Source: Meghimatium bilineatum (lineage: Eukaryota; Mollusca; Gastropoda; Stylommatophora; Philomycidae). Taken from it: a DNA stretch of 64,000 nucleotides. The notes beneath the pieces were generated by a model, which searched no databases, had not been told where the DNA came from, and saw only the letters and a program-made list of their open reading frames with translations. The DNA is taken from the NCBI GenBank assembly GCA_034231615.1, contig CM067298.1, positions 65,153,585 to 65,217,584 on the forward strand, written 5' to 3'. Positions 12,331-25,800 of the stretch are shown here, one piece after another; positions within the stretch are counted from its first letter, which is position 1; each line of letters starts with the position of its first letter. Position numbers and translations under genes: made by a program.

Positions 12331-14042
12331 GCGAATCAGATTACTGTTGTAAATGTCATTTAAAATGTCATATCAATTTAGATGTCATATCAAGTTCGTC
12401 ACTTATTGTATTTGTGGGAAGAATGAATTGGCAAATGAGAATTATAACATACATAACCAAAGACGTGTATGCCTGAGAAATAGAAGTGAGTAGACAGAAA
12501 GACATGCAAACACTATTTATATACATCATTGGTCCGGATATATGGTAGAAAAGTAGTGGCTTTCCAAGTAACTCGGAAAGACGAGATACTTGGCTTGATT
12601 TCAGCTGCAGATAGTTGGGCATCTTGTGAACTGTTCAGGAAACAATATAAAGCTACTGAACGTAAATTGTATCTAAAACATTGTTATAGCAAATAAATGC
12701 TGGATTGGTCGCTACTTCTTGAGTAAGAATGCTACTAAAGTATAATTGATTATATAATAACAATGAATAACATTGGTATATTTTAGTAACTATACATTCT
12801 ATTAAAAAATGTAGAGCAAAATTTAAAAAGCCTAAAAACTTTATGAATGCTAAAAAACTATGAATGTTGTTATGTAATTAAACTTTCATTTTTAACCAAA
12901 TATTTTAGATAATTTATTAAATTTGTGCACTAATTTTTGAAAATAGTGGCTTATTAAATATGTGTTATTTAGTTATGAAAGGACGGCATCATTGAAAACA
13001 ACAACAAAATGCTAACACAAATGATGCCACTGAGATGGTTTGATCATACATTTTATATTCAGTGTGAACAAGAAGCAACATCGACCACTTTATTGATCAG
13101 GCTGGCTGAGCTATTTTGTCAGTGTTTATATTGATCACTTTCACTATGCGTGGTTGTATGTATGTGCATGCGTGTGATCGCGTGCGTGTGTGCGTGCGGG
13201 TATGTTTGTGTGACAGTATGCGTGCGTATGTGCGTGATGTTTGTGTGTGTGTGTGAAGCATACATTTATCTGAAACGTTGTGTTGTTGTATTCAGTAATA
13301 ATGTCCTGTAATTCTGCAACTTGGTAGATGGAAGTTTCTAGAGAGCAATATGCTTGACTTGCTTGAATCTTTAATTTAAATTATATCTATATATCTATTT
13401 AAGTTCCTTCAGTACTGAGCACGATCCATTGGACATAAACCATAGTTCTACAGTTCCAGCGATGAGATACTAATGTGCAATTCTTGCATGTTAATGAGTT
13501 TTCAAACGTTTTCAGACTTGTGTTAACACATCTCTCTTAGGTGTGCAGGAATGACTAGAACTAGAATTTTGGAATATAATCTCTACAGATGGTAGTTGGG
13601 TGTCAACAGCAGTGCTTAGAATACGAAAAGATGGGGTGCAGATCAGCACCTCCAGAATGGAACATCTTCACAAACTCATCAAGTCAATGATCACTAAACA
13701 AACTTGGTACAATTATACGCGCCGAGTCAGAGATCTCAGCATTTTCAGATGTATCTGGAGAGCAATGCTGCTATGACAGAAACATAAATATATCGAAACT
13801 TGCATATGCATTAAAACATATGCAAATACATAGGTTTATATACGTAAATACATACTGGAATATTAAAACCTATGCACGCAATAATGGTGTACTGGAATAT
13901 TTTATTTATATGCTTCGATCACCAGGAATTACGAAAAATTAATATCGTGTTTCCTAAGTGCACATTTAGTGATTTTCTCCAGAGCTCCCTTTCATATTAA
14001 GAAAAACTGATTACAATGTTGACGCATACAATTAATTTAGAG
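12331..14042. other. No gene recognised; GT-rich stretch
   Basis: AT-rich spacer. Positions 13145-13256 form an imperfect GTGTGC/GTGCGTG simple-sequence tract. No exon or RNA gene is supported. Confidence 0.5.
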
Positions 14043-14452
14043 CAGAGATCGGGAACCCATGGCTCGCGAGCCAGATGTGGCTCTATTGATAGCTGCATCT
14101 GGCTCGCAGACAAATGTTCGATTATAAAAGAAATGTTTCTTTAGTTTCCTTTGATCTACATATTAATTGCATATCAATATTTAATTCTACAAATGAGCTA
14201 AATTCTACTGCAGCTCAGCATCAGAAGTCGCATTGATGGTAAGAAATAATCATTATTGATTAGCAACAGCATAAAAATGATATTAAAAAAAGTTCAGAGA
14301 CATAATTATTGTACTTTTAGTGTTGAAATTACACAAAATGCACACATTTACTTGAATTTTTAGTTTTAAACATAATGTATGGCTCTCACAGAATTACTTT
14401 TCAAAATATGTGGTGTACATGGCTCTCTCAGACAAAAAGGTTCCCACACCTG
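14043..14452. mobile_element. hAT-type MITE with perfect 8-bp TSD
   Basis: The 410-bp element starts CAGAGATCGGGAACC and ends GGTTCCCACACCTG; reverse-complemented, the end reads CAGGTGTGGGAACC, giving imperfect terminal inverted repeats of hAT type. The 8-bp ATTTAGAG lies directly on both sides (14035-14042 and 14453-14460). Subterminal regions repeat GGCTCGC and GGCTCT motifs. There is no transposase frame, so it would need transposase supplied in trans. Confidence 0.92.
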
Positions 14453-14544
14453 ATTTAGAGTGAACTATATACTCAGAATATACCTACACAGATACACACA
14501 CCAGCGTGCTATTCATGTATCTAGATATAAAAATATACACATGT

Positions 14545-14576
14545 GAACACACACACACACACACATATATATACAC
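14545..14576. repeat. (CA)n/(TA)n microsatellite
   Basis: Short run of CA followed by TATATA. Confidence 0.8.
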
Positions 14577-14599
14577 ACTTATACACAACGTAACGTGTC

Positions 14600-15560
14600 C
14601 TCACTGCCACTCTGTAAATCTCTCTGTTCTGACTTGCAAGATGTCCTTCTTCTTATAGTGTCATGTTCAGAAGGTCTTCGATGTCATGTGTCCATTGTAT
14701 TCTTGGACTTCCTCTTCTTCTCTTTCTCGGAACTTGTCCATCCATGATTAAACTGTCTAAACCATTGTATCTTTTTTTATATCCGAAATATGTTAGCTTG
14801 CGTCTATTTTATAGTTTTGAGGAGCCAGTCGTCTTCATTTATTTTCTTTTCTTAGCGGACGTCTGCGGTGGTTCGTCATTCTGTCCACGATATTCTTAGG
14901 ACCATTCTATAACATTTCATTTCAAATGCCGATATTTTATTTTCCATTGCAGATGCCATTGCCCACGTCTTACAACAATATGTTGTCACTGGAAAGATAT
15001 AGCTTCTTAATAGTTCCAATTTTTTTCTGTTTGCCCCTTGCCATAGATTTTTTTCATCTGTGATTTGTTTTGTAGGGCTATTGCTAATCTCTTTATGATC
15101 TCTGTTGAGCAATCTTCTGTGGTGTTGATGGTTGACCCGCGATATTCAAAATTGTTAACATTTTCGAGTTGTTATGTGTCAATGACTATTGTGTGTCAGT
15201 TCTTCTCTTCTTATATGCATACCTTTTTTTTGCATTGTGGAAAAATGTTGTGCCTCGCTATAATTGTTGACTGACTTAATACTGTGTTTGTGTTTTGCAC
15301 ACACAAAAAAAAACCTGTGCGGCCTCTTAATTTCTGGGATCTCATGTCCTCCGATATTAATTGTTTATATATGTAATCAGGTGACATATTCTTTCGAGGA
15401 TGTAGTCTTCTGTATAGACGATCTGAAGAACTTTTGATTCTGGGAAGTGCTAACCTGCTGCAACCAAAGAAAAGTTTAAATACTTTGAAAAATCATTTTT
15501 TCCACCGTCATCTGTGCGACCTACTGCTCTGTTTACCAGTAACACTGTCTTCCATTACTA
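14600..15560 (-). pseudogene. Decayed LINE C-terminal region
   Basis: The minus frame 15112-14876 reads LWQGANRKKLELLRSYIFPV followed by TTYCCKTWAMASAMENKISA and FEMKCYRMVLRISWTE. This is the conserved post-RT block of many LINEs (usually VFPVLLYGCETWTL then AFEMWCYRRMLRISW). Pieces before and after are frameshifted. The copy lacks an intact RT and endonuclease and is non-coding today. Confidence 0.8.
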
Positions 15561-15609
15561 GTTTTCCCACGTTATTGGGTATCTAAATACATAAAACACT
15601 CAAACTATC

Positions 15610-15848
15610 TTGTTAGAATTTTGTTTATTCTTCCTCTTCTTTTTTCTTCCTTTTTTAGCCCTTTACTGGTGTCGAGGGAGATACAATTTTCTTGTTCTCG
15701 CTTTTCTGGCAGCTTCAGATAATGTTATTTGGTGTTCGTGTAATGACTCTTTGATGTCGATCCAGCGTACTCTAGGTCTACCCTTGGCTCTTCTTTCTGC
15801 TTCTCCTCTCTTCATATATGCTTTATAAACTAATGAATCACACAGCAT
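15610..15848 (-). pseudogene. LINE 3' coding end
   Basis: The minus frame 15848-15663 reads KGRPRVRWIDIKESLHEHQ followed by SEAARKARTRKLYL. This matches the basic C-terminal tail (GRPRTRWID...EAxxxAxNR) that ends many LINE ORFs. It is a 3' remnant, possibly from the same insertion as 14600-15560, though the intervening sequence does not read through. Confidence 0.65.
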
Positions 15849-15849
15849 T

Positions 15850-16415
15850 CTGTTTATTTTGAAAAGTATATTTAAAAGTCACATCTTTTTCACATTTAAT
15901 GTTGATAACGTTTAATGATTCGTTTATTTCGCAATTTATTTCTATGACATTCTCCATATATTAATGCGGCGACTCTCAACTTGGACCATATGGCAATTCT
16001 GGTTGGTACCCATAGCGATTTGAAGTGGGACCACGGATACACATTTTGTAATTGGGGCTGAAGACCTGTCTGGGAAAAGTGCGAATGAATGTGGCCACTT
16101 GGACAGCAAGAATTATGTTGATGATGCCTTGGTGAAGAATAAAGAAAGTTCATGGACTTTAAACACAAAATTAAGACACCTGGTGGGGAAGGATGGGCGG
16201 AAGAGAAGTTGCTTCAAAATGGGGCATGGGTCCTATCAAAAGGGTTGAGAATCATAACTCTAATACACATACCTCAACAAACTTATTCAGAGAAACCAAT
16301 ACTCACAAAAAATACATTCATAAGTAACAAGACATGTGCGAACAGTTCATGTTTAGATTTGCTAACGGGAGATTTAAACACCCCAAACCCCTTTTATCTA
16401 CGGGTCTTTATACTA
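15850..16415. other. No gene recognised
   Basis: The open frame at 16152-16556 is partly a LINE 3' end read in the wrong frame and has no host-gene features. Confidence 0.4.
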
Positions 16416-16419
16416 CAAT

Positions 16420-16716
<297 letters not shown>

Positions 16717-17124
16717 CAGATAGTGATCATTGAAAATGCAAAATGTCTACCGATTGCTTCAGAGTCATCACATTATATTCGGAAGAAGGAGTCATGCTTT
16801 TGATTGTTTGTCTGATTATTTTGACAAAAAAGTGCCACATAGAAGAGATAAAGCTCCAGTTTCGAGAACCAACCAGAAACAGAAAATATTGACTAACTAA
16901 CTACGACTATTCGATACTAACCCATGTGTCATACAGGAAACTTCACATGCCTTGGTTGCATCTTCATGTTTGCTTCCCTCCGTCCGGCTTTAGATTCCGT
17001 TCCCGCGTTTCCTTCTACCACAGGTTGTCCATTCTTCGGCCCTGAGTTCTCATGGTCTCTATTCTATCACGCATCTTTTGTCTTTTATAGTACAGCGTAC
17101 CTCTCACCCATCTATACAGTTATA

Positions 17125-17442
17125 CAGGGGTGGACAAACTTTTTGTGCAGAGGGCTGCATTGAAAATTGTAAAGCTATTGGAGGACCGCATATACTATTA
17201 TGTATGTTTTTGTTTAAAATTCTCGGTAAGTAATCAATTAAATATTTTTATTGTAAAGAAAGGTAGTTTTACATAATGTAAATACCTTCTGAAATAAATT
17301 ACACTTCTAACAGACTTACACTATAACAGTATATTTTCTAATATGGATAAAAGGTTTTGCAAATATTTTAACAATGTTCGTGTATTTAAAAATGTGTTTG
17401 AGGGCCGCAAAATATCCAATGGCCGTAGTTTGCCCACCCCTG
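17125..17442. mobile_element. hAT-type MITE
   Basis: The 318-bp element begins CAGGGGTGGACAAAC and ends AGTTTGCCCACCCCTG, giving terminal inverted repeats of about 14 bases with one mismatch. Flanking octamers CAGTTATA and CAGTAATT share five or six positions, consistent with a mutated 8-bp target duplication. GAGGGC(T/C)GCA appears near both ends. No transposase. Confidence 0.88.
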
Positions 17443-17639
17443 CAGTAATTCCTTCTTATAACACACATGTCAAAGACGGTCTTCACTGTTTAGTAGTGCC
17501 TTATTTGGCACCTTCCCCTTCTCCCCATCACCGAATGTCCACCTAGTGTGGCACGCCTCTGTTATATTTCGTGGGTCCTCGCCAGCTCGCTACTACGATT
17601 CCTGACTGAAGTTTTCCACCTACTTCTTTTCTTCTCTCA

Positions 17640-18390
17640 CTATTCTCGTCTAGGTTGTTTTGTTAGATCGTGATACTTGCGCATTTTGTCTCCCTCCGTC
17701 TCTATCCGATCCTACCCTCTGCTTCGCTTTGATCCCGCTGTGGACACTGTCAACAGTACTCTTTTGTCTCATCTACGGGCTTACCATACGTCTGATCATT
17801 CCTTATTGTCTCTGCCAGCATGAAGTGGTGGCCTATTTATTTTCCGACTTCTGTCTGCGTCCTTTATCTATCTTCGATATTCCCGTGTCCATCACGTCAC
17901 CTTGGACACATCATTCTTTGGTAAAGTATAGTGTGTTGGGCAGGCCATTTTACCGTCGGCTACCACCTGGAGAACTACACTGCAATACGTAACCCGTTTT
18001 ATTATCAAATTTGTGTCTTATCTAACCACCAAGGCTAGATGGTAAGATTTCTATCATCACAATCTCAGCCACCATTCTCGTTATGATATGGTTAACTTCT
18101 ACTACTATATTGGACCCTTCAAGCTTTGATCTTTCTCTTTCCCATGACATGTTTATTACCACGCTTTAATCTCTTCCTCCTATCATCCTCATATGTGCTT
18201 TCTTACGTTTAGCATATTGTTTATTGCATTTGTTATCTTTCGTCCTGGTGAAGACGTTTAGTTGAAACGTCATCTGTCGCTCAGTCTCGTTATTTGTTTT
18301 ATTTTATTGACTAATATTCCTTATTGGTAACACCTGTGCCACATATGTGCTTGGTTTTGGGGAAATAGTTTGGAGGACAAAATAAAACAC
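17640..18390. other. Possible retroelement remnant with a short hairpin
   Basis: The pyrimidine-rich 17640-18000 stretch gives long frames, but no domain is certain. At 18253-18271 a perfect 7-base inverted repeat (GACGTTT / AAACGTC) follows CTGGTGAA. Motifs of this shape occur in tails of several retroelement types. I cannot assign the region to a family. Confidence 0.25.
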
Positions 18391-18471
18391 ATTTAAAAGC
18401 ATATGCAATTTTTTTTTGAAAAGTTGTAATATTCTCATCCTATTTTGGAGCATATGCCTAGACATATTTAT

Positions 18472-18748
18472 GGAGCCGCGTTAGCGCAGTGGTTAGTACA
18501 CTGGCTTCGCATATGAGTGGTCCTGGGTTCATTCCCCAGTTGAGGCGGAAATGTTTTCAGATCGCAACGGCTCCCAGGTCGACCCAGCCTTAAATGGGTA
18601 CCGGATTAATCCGGGAAGTAAAGACTGCGAGGGAGAGGAGATGGCTACCGCCCTCATTTGCAGAGCCTGTGAAATGTGAGATCGCTAACATCTCACACCC
18701 CTACGGCATTAATAAATGCTATGGGTTACTTTACTTTACTTTACTACC
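18472..18748 (+). mobile_element. tRNA-derived SINE
   Basis: The ~277-bp element has a tRNA-like head with a pol III A box (TTAGCGCAGTGG, 18481-18492) and B box (GGTTCATTCCC, 18526-18536). A tRNA-unrelated body contains GGTCGACCCAGCC, and the element ends in a (TTTAC)n tail at 18726-18746. The internal promoter would make it a pol III transcript mobilised by a LINE in trans. No clear target duplication was seen. Confidence 0.85.
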
Positions 18749-18829
18749 ATACATCTCTAGAAAAACTAGATGTGCTTTAAACTAGAACTATGCTTTAAAC
18801 TAGAACTATGCTTTAAAAACTAGACAAGC

Positions 18830-18965
18830 GCCTGTCATTTGATTTTCGGAGATTTTCGCATCATCAGTTTTCGGAGACATAAGTTTTCGAAATTCTTTAA
18901 TTTTTGTTCTGTTGCTTGAGATGACCAGCTTTCACTTTCATACGTTATGACATGTTTTAATTATT
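18830..18965 (-). mobile_element. LINE fragment (GHVLR-type)
   Basis: The block from ATCAGTTTTCGGAGACA to CTTTCATACGTTA is repeated almost identically at 20538-20622 inside a longer minus-strand LINE. This is an internal fragment of the same family. Confidence 0.7.
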
Positions 18966-19686
18966 ATGACATAATAGTGTTTCAGTTTCCTGTTGTTTTC
19001 ATTTCCATTATTTGGTGCCAAGACCGTAGTAGATACGAGGGAGAGGTGTGTTTAAAACCCTTTAGCAAATCAGAACATGACTTTTTGCACTAGTAATATA
19101 GCCAAAAGTTGAGTAAAAGACATAGCCCCCCCCCTCGCAATTTAAAATATGTTCATAAAATGGTCATCACATTTTTCACCAATAAGAGGGAATCAGCAAA
19201 TGGCTTTGTGTTTCATTTTATTTAGAATAAAACCCCTACGTATTTAAAATGTATCTACAGTTCTATTGCAGGCTCACACATCGCATCAGCATTTCTGTAG
19301 AATATAATTCTCATTGAAATCGGTATAACTCTGAATAAGTCAGTTCTTCTGTCTTCTCTTTTCTTGAGACAAAGGATTGATATAGCATCCTTTGTCAAGA
19401 TCTACTTGGCCTGGCAGCTTCTATTACAACTAATGCCTACCTAGATTGCTGCAATGACTAAATGTGTTACAGAAATGTCATCTTTCTGGGACACAATATT
19501 GACAAAACATTTGGAATGCGGGATATATTTCAGTATCTTTTTGTTGTCAATAATTTAGTTTGCTCAATCATTTTGTTGATGGATAGTTTATTATTATATT
19601 ATGAAGGTGTGTATAATTGTGGGGACTATATGCCTATATATAAACGTACAAATTAATATTATTTACATGATATCTTTCTTTTTCAG

Positions 19687-19830
19687 AACACAAACAAAAT
19701 GTTGACTTTGGTGTCTGCTGCATTATTGTTCGTGATAACACAACATATAACGAATAATGTATTTGCTGCTCCACAACCAGGAAATACTGAAGAAATAAAC
19801 CTACATATGCCCAAAGTTAAGCCACAAGAG
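19687..19830 (+). CDS. PHM: PHM coding exon 1 (with 12 nt of 5' UTR)
   Basis: Acceptor TTTTTCAG ends at 19686, so a 5' UTR intron precedes this exon. ATG is at 19699-19701 and the donor GTCAGT begins at 19831. It encodes residues 1-44 (phase 0 end): signal peptide, then LHMPKVKPQE, aligning with the (R)MPGV segment before the PHM core. Confidence 0.92.
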
Positions 19831-22800
19831 GTCAGTGTATCAAAAGAATATTTTACATTTGTTGTGATATCTTAAAATGAAACTGTGCGCTATATCAGCA
19901 GCTGTTGTTAAATATAAAATATTTGTCTTGAGGTGTATTAACTCATTATAGCATAGGCTATGTGTACAAGTTTTCTATTCCTGGTGTAAATTAATATAAA
20001 ATTTGGGATTTTATTAGCTTACCAGGACAGTCGATAGTTTTGTTAAGGTTTCATTGCTTATTTGGCATAAACAATTAATAACAACTTTTAAAAATGAACT
20101 TGCATAAAGCATGTGCTAAATATAACAAGGAACATGGTTATAGAGATAGTTTAAGGATGTATAGTTAATTTTATTTTCAATGATGCATTCATTAGTTAGT
20201 TTAGTTTGTTCCTTTCGTACCGTATGTGACACACAGGGCAGAAGTTTTGATTCTCCATGTGTTGCGGTTTGTTACTTTCAGTTTCTATATCGTCTTGCAG
20301 ACTATTATTTCCCTTTCTTTAAGTATGATGTTTTGTATGGTTGCTTTAGGTCTTCCTCATTTTATTTTACCCTCAGGTATCCACATAAGGGCTTGTTGGT
20401 TTATTCTATTTTCAACTAGTCTTAAAACATGACCCAGGTATTTCCATCTGCGCTTTCCTATGACGTTTAACACATATTCTTGGTGTGTTGTGTTTATTAA
20501 ATCACTATTTGTGACGAAATCGCTCCATTTTATGTTCATCAGTTTTCGGAGACATTTGTTTTCGAAATTCTTTAATTTTTGTTCTTTGCTTGAGATGACC
20601 AGCTTTCACTTTCATACGTTAATACAGAGGCAATAGAGAAGTGAATAGCTTTAGCATGGCGTTTCTTCCTAGATCTTTGGATTTCAAGATATTATTTTAG
20701 TGAATCATTCTCATTGATTCAGTGAATAAAAGAACTTTAACACCTTCTTTCCATTGACGATGCTTTTCTTTCCAGTTGATTTGTCCATCTCATGATGTTA
20801 CCTTTTAACTTGCATCTCTGTTTACATATCATTTAATTAAATGATGAAAGTTGGAACAGGTTAATGACGTTTTGCTAATAACTGGAAACACACATAATAA
20901 CACACACAAATTGACATTTCGATCATAAAGGTCTTTAACAAGAATACATTCACAGCAAAAAATGACTAGTAAGAGTGGCACTATTGACGTTCACATGGCT
21001 GAGCTAAATATGGACATCACCTGGAAGAGTTAAAACCAGACGGTCAGAGGGGAATCAACACAAACATAAATAGGCCAAATACACCCAAACTTTTGTGAAC
21101 CATGATAACAGAGAAATGACGGAACAGCAATATATCATCCATACGACTGATTAGAATTGATCATCAAAGGTTCAATCATTCCAAATTTATATAGATAGCG
21201 GTTCGGAAGTGCATGTCGGGTCGGGTTCAGTCATCTGAGAAGCATGACTTAGTGGCTGTCACATGATATGAATATCATGGGCACCATGATGACCTATTCC
21301 AAGTAAATGGTCAGCAACAGGTGCACCAGTCTGATTTTTGATGTTGCACAGATTTTCACAGTCTGTTAGCTTCCTTCATGTCTAAATCTATGTACGTCAG
21401 GGTGCAACGCTTGCAGATGATGTTGCAGGACGCACTTATGAAACTCTCTTAAATGGGGGAAAAGGTGGCTTTGAGGAATGTCACAAGAATGAGTTTGGGT
21501 AACATAGACATTGGCCAATGTGTGGCATTTACTACTTTTGCATCTAATGGTGCCAAAATAATTAGGAACATCTGGCGATATAAATATTTTAGTCAGTTGA
21601 CCCTACACCTACTAGAAGCTTGTTAATTGTTCATGTATTTTTAACCATATCATATGGGACTATTCGTTTTCTACACTCCTAAAATTGCTGTTGTTTAGTA
21701 GGATGTATTCTGGAGAACAGATAATGCATTATGTCATGGCTTAAAGCATGACTGATATATTGACCTTTCAGACTGACACATGAAACTTCCGAATGTTTTT
21801 GGGTCAATTTGTCCTTTGGAGTGAGACACTTAATTCCACTTCAAATACCTTAGTAACTTTCTATATGACATGAAGTGGCAGCTCATAATGCTAATATTTT
21901 TTGCTCCCCTATCAGATCATGTAACATAGGCCTATTTGCAGTAGAACCATACCTTAACGTAAAGCAGGTCTAAATGTAGAATATCATCTTCATTTTTAAT
22001 GTGATAAAAGGATTTCTCTTTTTTAGTATTTGTACCCACTTCATGCATCCAATAATCATTTGTGATCTTAACTCTTTCTTACACCCTAAGATCTCAGGAC
22101 ATACCACCTCAGGATATACTTTCTTATACTGTAATATGTACCAGGTACTAATGTAACTTGTTTGTATCTAATTATAATGTCCTTTGTGGGAATTATATAA
22201 AAAAATCTGGTATTGATATTGAATCACTTTCACATACAGGTGAAATTTGGTAAAGGGTAATGAAATTATGCTCATCTCTAGTAACACATACAATAACACA
22301 TATAAATAGAAGTTTCGATCAAAATGACTGTATCAAAAATACAGCCTAACATAAGAGTAACAACTGGCACTGTCTACGTTAACATAATAATAGATGGATT
22401 GGATAAATGTATGGAATTTACATGTCTTATGTTGTGTTCTTGATAATGGCATGTAGTCAAAATGTTAAATTCTGTGTTTTATCATGTAGGTCTTTATTAT
22501 CAAAATGATTAGGAAAACTTCATCAAAATTGTCAAAGTTTCACCTGTTGGACTACAGTTTTGCTGCAATTATTACCTATTTTCGTTTTCCCGTACATTGG
22601 ATTTCAGCCACATCTTGTCTATTTCATCTCATGTACTGTCATATATTTTTTTTAACATACAAAGCCTACTACTTGCACACATATGCTACTTGCATACATG
22701 ACTGCAAATTTTATTTTTCACTTTTAAAAATGTTACAAATTTATAATTTTAAAATTTTATTTTAAAATTTTATTTTTCATTTTTATTTTTTTATTTTTAG

Positions 22801-25800
22801 GACTAGAAATTGTCTGCATGTATTTATGGTAGAGGTCATTTATAAATACTTTTTCTGATTGACCTCAAGAATGAAACAATCTAGAATGTTAGATGTGATT
22901 TCATACTGAAGGTACCTATCTAGTTTAAATACATAGATATATAAATAAATGGGTACATTGTGTATAAAATATAGGTAAATGCCTAGAGGAGGATAATGAT
23001 ATAGGGGCTATTAAGAATTTAATATGTAGGCCACTGAAAAATAGAAAACACAGCAACTACAAAACAAGAACTTACAAAAAAGAAGTTCAAATCATAGGTC
23101 TAGTTGTTATTTTGTATACAAAAATTTGCTACTAAGTGCCATCTATTTGATTGATATCATAATAACAGCTCTGCTTTATCTAACTCCACAGCCTGACACT
23201 TATCTTTGCATAGCACAGAAAGTGGAGGAGGCACATCGATATATCAGTAAGTACTTCATGCATTTGTCATGAATGGGATTATATTGCTCTTATTGATAAT
23301 TGGATACTGTAGTAACCTCATAATATTCCTGGTAGACCCATATTTTCACCCTGTCCTAAAATATTTCAAGGTCTAGACATGCATTAGGTTTTTGCGGTTC
23401 TCCAGTTAAAAAACAGTCCTTATTTTGCTGAATGAAGCTTACATACCCAATCCTACATGTGTAGGCCCTTTTATAAGATTTCGAATTGCAGTAAGCACTA
23501 TAGATGCCATCATATCATCAGTGACAACACACGTGTTTTGTGTCACATACAGTTTCACTTGAACAATGAATGTATTCATTCTTTTCAATTGTTGATCTCC
23601 TGATTGTGTGGTGTTATTCTATGACCAGGAGGTCCACTCATTAAAATCTTCGCCAATGCTAACGGAGTGTATGGGAGCTGAAGTCTTTGTGAATGTAGCA
23701 GCTATTACACGTTTTTTTTTAAAAATGCGACCAAAATAAAGAGGCCTAAACGAGTTACATGGGGATCACACATTGAAGAGACGGAAATAAAAGGCACACG
23801 TAGACTACAAATAATGAAAAAGGCCATCTGCGACAGATTGGGAAGCTGACATAAAACCATAAAGCAAGTCTATGTAGTAATATTCGTCCAGCACTGTTGA
23901 ATGGATTGAACACATATGCAACGGCAGTAAATACCAATCTTCAGAAGCTGAACAAAATTCAGAATGCAGCCTAGGTCTCCGAATTATAAAAGGAGGACTC
24001 AGGAGCACACCTATAATGTCAACGGAAGCAACAGCAGGTTACAAAATTTAACAAGTCGCAGGGATGAGAAAATGAAAATAATGACTGAGAAAACAAATTA
24101 ACAAAATACAAACTGACTGAAAAGACCAAGCTTGAATCACCTATGAAAAAAACGTATGTAATCCAATGAAGAAGTAACCAGCAACAACCCGAATGAATGG
24201 GAACATCTAGAAGCATATTACAACATCGCAAACATCCCCCCCCCATGCAAAACTTACATCCCAGAGCATTGAGAGCAAATATATGGAAACCCCTACTGCC
24301 CTTAAGGCAAAAACACTTGATCACCTAGGTACCCAATACCCAAGCTAACAGTGGATTCACGTCTTCACAGATGGATCATCAGAGGATGCAGTAAAGAAAG
24401 GAGAAGCTGGGATACTAATGCTCATACCAACACCCTAAAACTAGAACTCTCAATCGCTACTAGCAAATTATCAACAAACTACAGAGCAGAGGTACAAACA
24501 ATCTTAGAAGCATCAAAGGCTCCAGAGGAACAGAGACTCAAAGAAGCTAATATATGCATGTCAGTACTCCAGTCCATCCGAAATAAACCTAAAGATCTAA
24601 CAAAAACAACTGTATACATTTTTAATTCAAGTAGGAAGCATGAGGATATATGAAAATAATTCTTACAACTGACGGGAATTGAACCAGGTCTGTTCTAGCA
24701 GCACCGAGTCGCTTTGTAACACAAGTAAACAGGTTTTCCGTACTTGACCAGCCACATTCTCAACAAAAAAAATGTGATCTCGTCAAGACTTTCAGCCTGT
24801 GTACTCAAGTCACTGAGAACAGACCAATCGAAACAATGTCAATTACACCATCAACAAACATCCCGTACAAGCATTAAAGTATACTTAAGAACACAAACAC
24901 AAAACATGTATATTCGTACACAAGGACCTAAAGGCCTTCTTGTAAATATAAATAACATAGAGATAGAACAATATTGCTTAAAATAATATCTGATACAAGT
25001 AAATTCAAGTAGGAAGCATGAGGATAAATGTTTGTTTGTTTTGCGTTCGCTCCATTGTAATCGGCACGGATATCCGTGTGATTTCCGCCGGGAGGTGATT
25101 ACGTTGTTCCACCGTTATGCGCCTTGCAGGCCTAGCACATCCGATTTCGGCATGCCTTGACAATTCGGGCGGGCTATCCTAGCCTGTGACAGCCTCCTTA
25201 TCTGTCGCCAGGCACGCGTGTGTGTGGTGACTCTTCGCCCAGACGATTTTTGATCACGTCAGCACGAGGTGTTCCACTGTCTATAAACTTGCCTCGTGTA
25301 ATTGGACGTACTGTGCCTCTGCCCATCGGGCACTGAACTGTTTCTCATCCGTGAGCCTAGTTCTTTAAGAGGAAGAACTCAGCAGAAGAAATGGACCATG
25401 GCTCTTTCGCCCTCTTAGCCGTAGTGTCATTCACAGACATCGTGAACCCCTCGCCAAAGTTCGAGTCTCACACCACGCGTTTGAGAGCAAGGCGTTCTCG
25501 AGCTGAGCGACCTTGAGCCCATCAGGCACTGAACCCTTTCTCTCTTCAAGTGTATTTTCGGTATAGGAAAACCTGACAGTAGAGTTGGGCCAGGGCTAAA
25601 ATCGTTGTCTCTTTAGTGCTTGAGCCCATCGGGTACGGAACCCTTTCTCTCTGTAAGTGTATTTCCGGTATAGGAAAACTTGACAGTAGAGTTGGGCCAG
25701 GACTGCCATCTTTGTCCCTGTTTGCCTGAGCCTAACGGTTACGGCGCCCTTTCTCTTTGCGAGCATGTTTCCGGTATAGAATTACTCGACATTAGAGTTT

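Larger units (their letters stand above)
19831..23191 (+). other. PHM intron 1
   Basis: 3.4-kb intron holding a minus-strand LINE fragment, a GAA-tailed retroposon copy and two copies of the foldback family. Between them is AT-rich DNA without further exons. Confidence 0.85.

Noticed and set aside
17660-17992. Protein-coding exon with membrane segments
   Set aside because: The frame is pyrimidine-rich low-complexity translation with no family similarity or convincing splice context.
18472-18545. Functional tRNA gene
   Set aside because: A and B boxes are present, but the acceptor stem does not close and a SINE body with a TTTAC tail follows.
24650-24735. tRNA gene on the minus strand
   Set aside because: B box fits, but no proper acceptor or D-arm pairing could be drawn and the sequence is duplicated nearby as a repeat.
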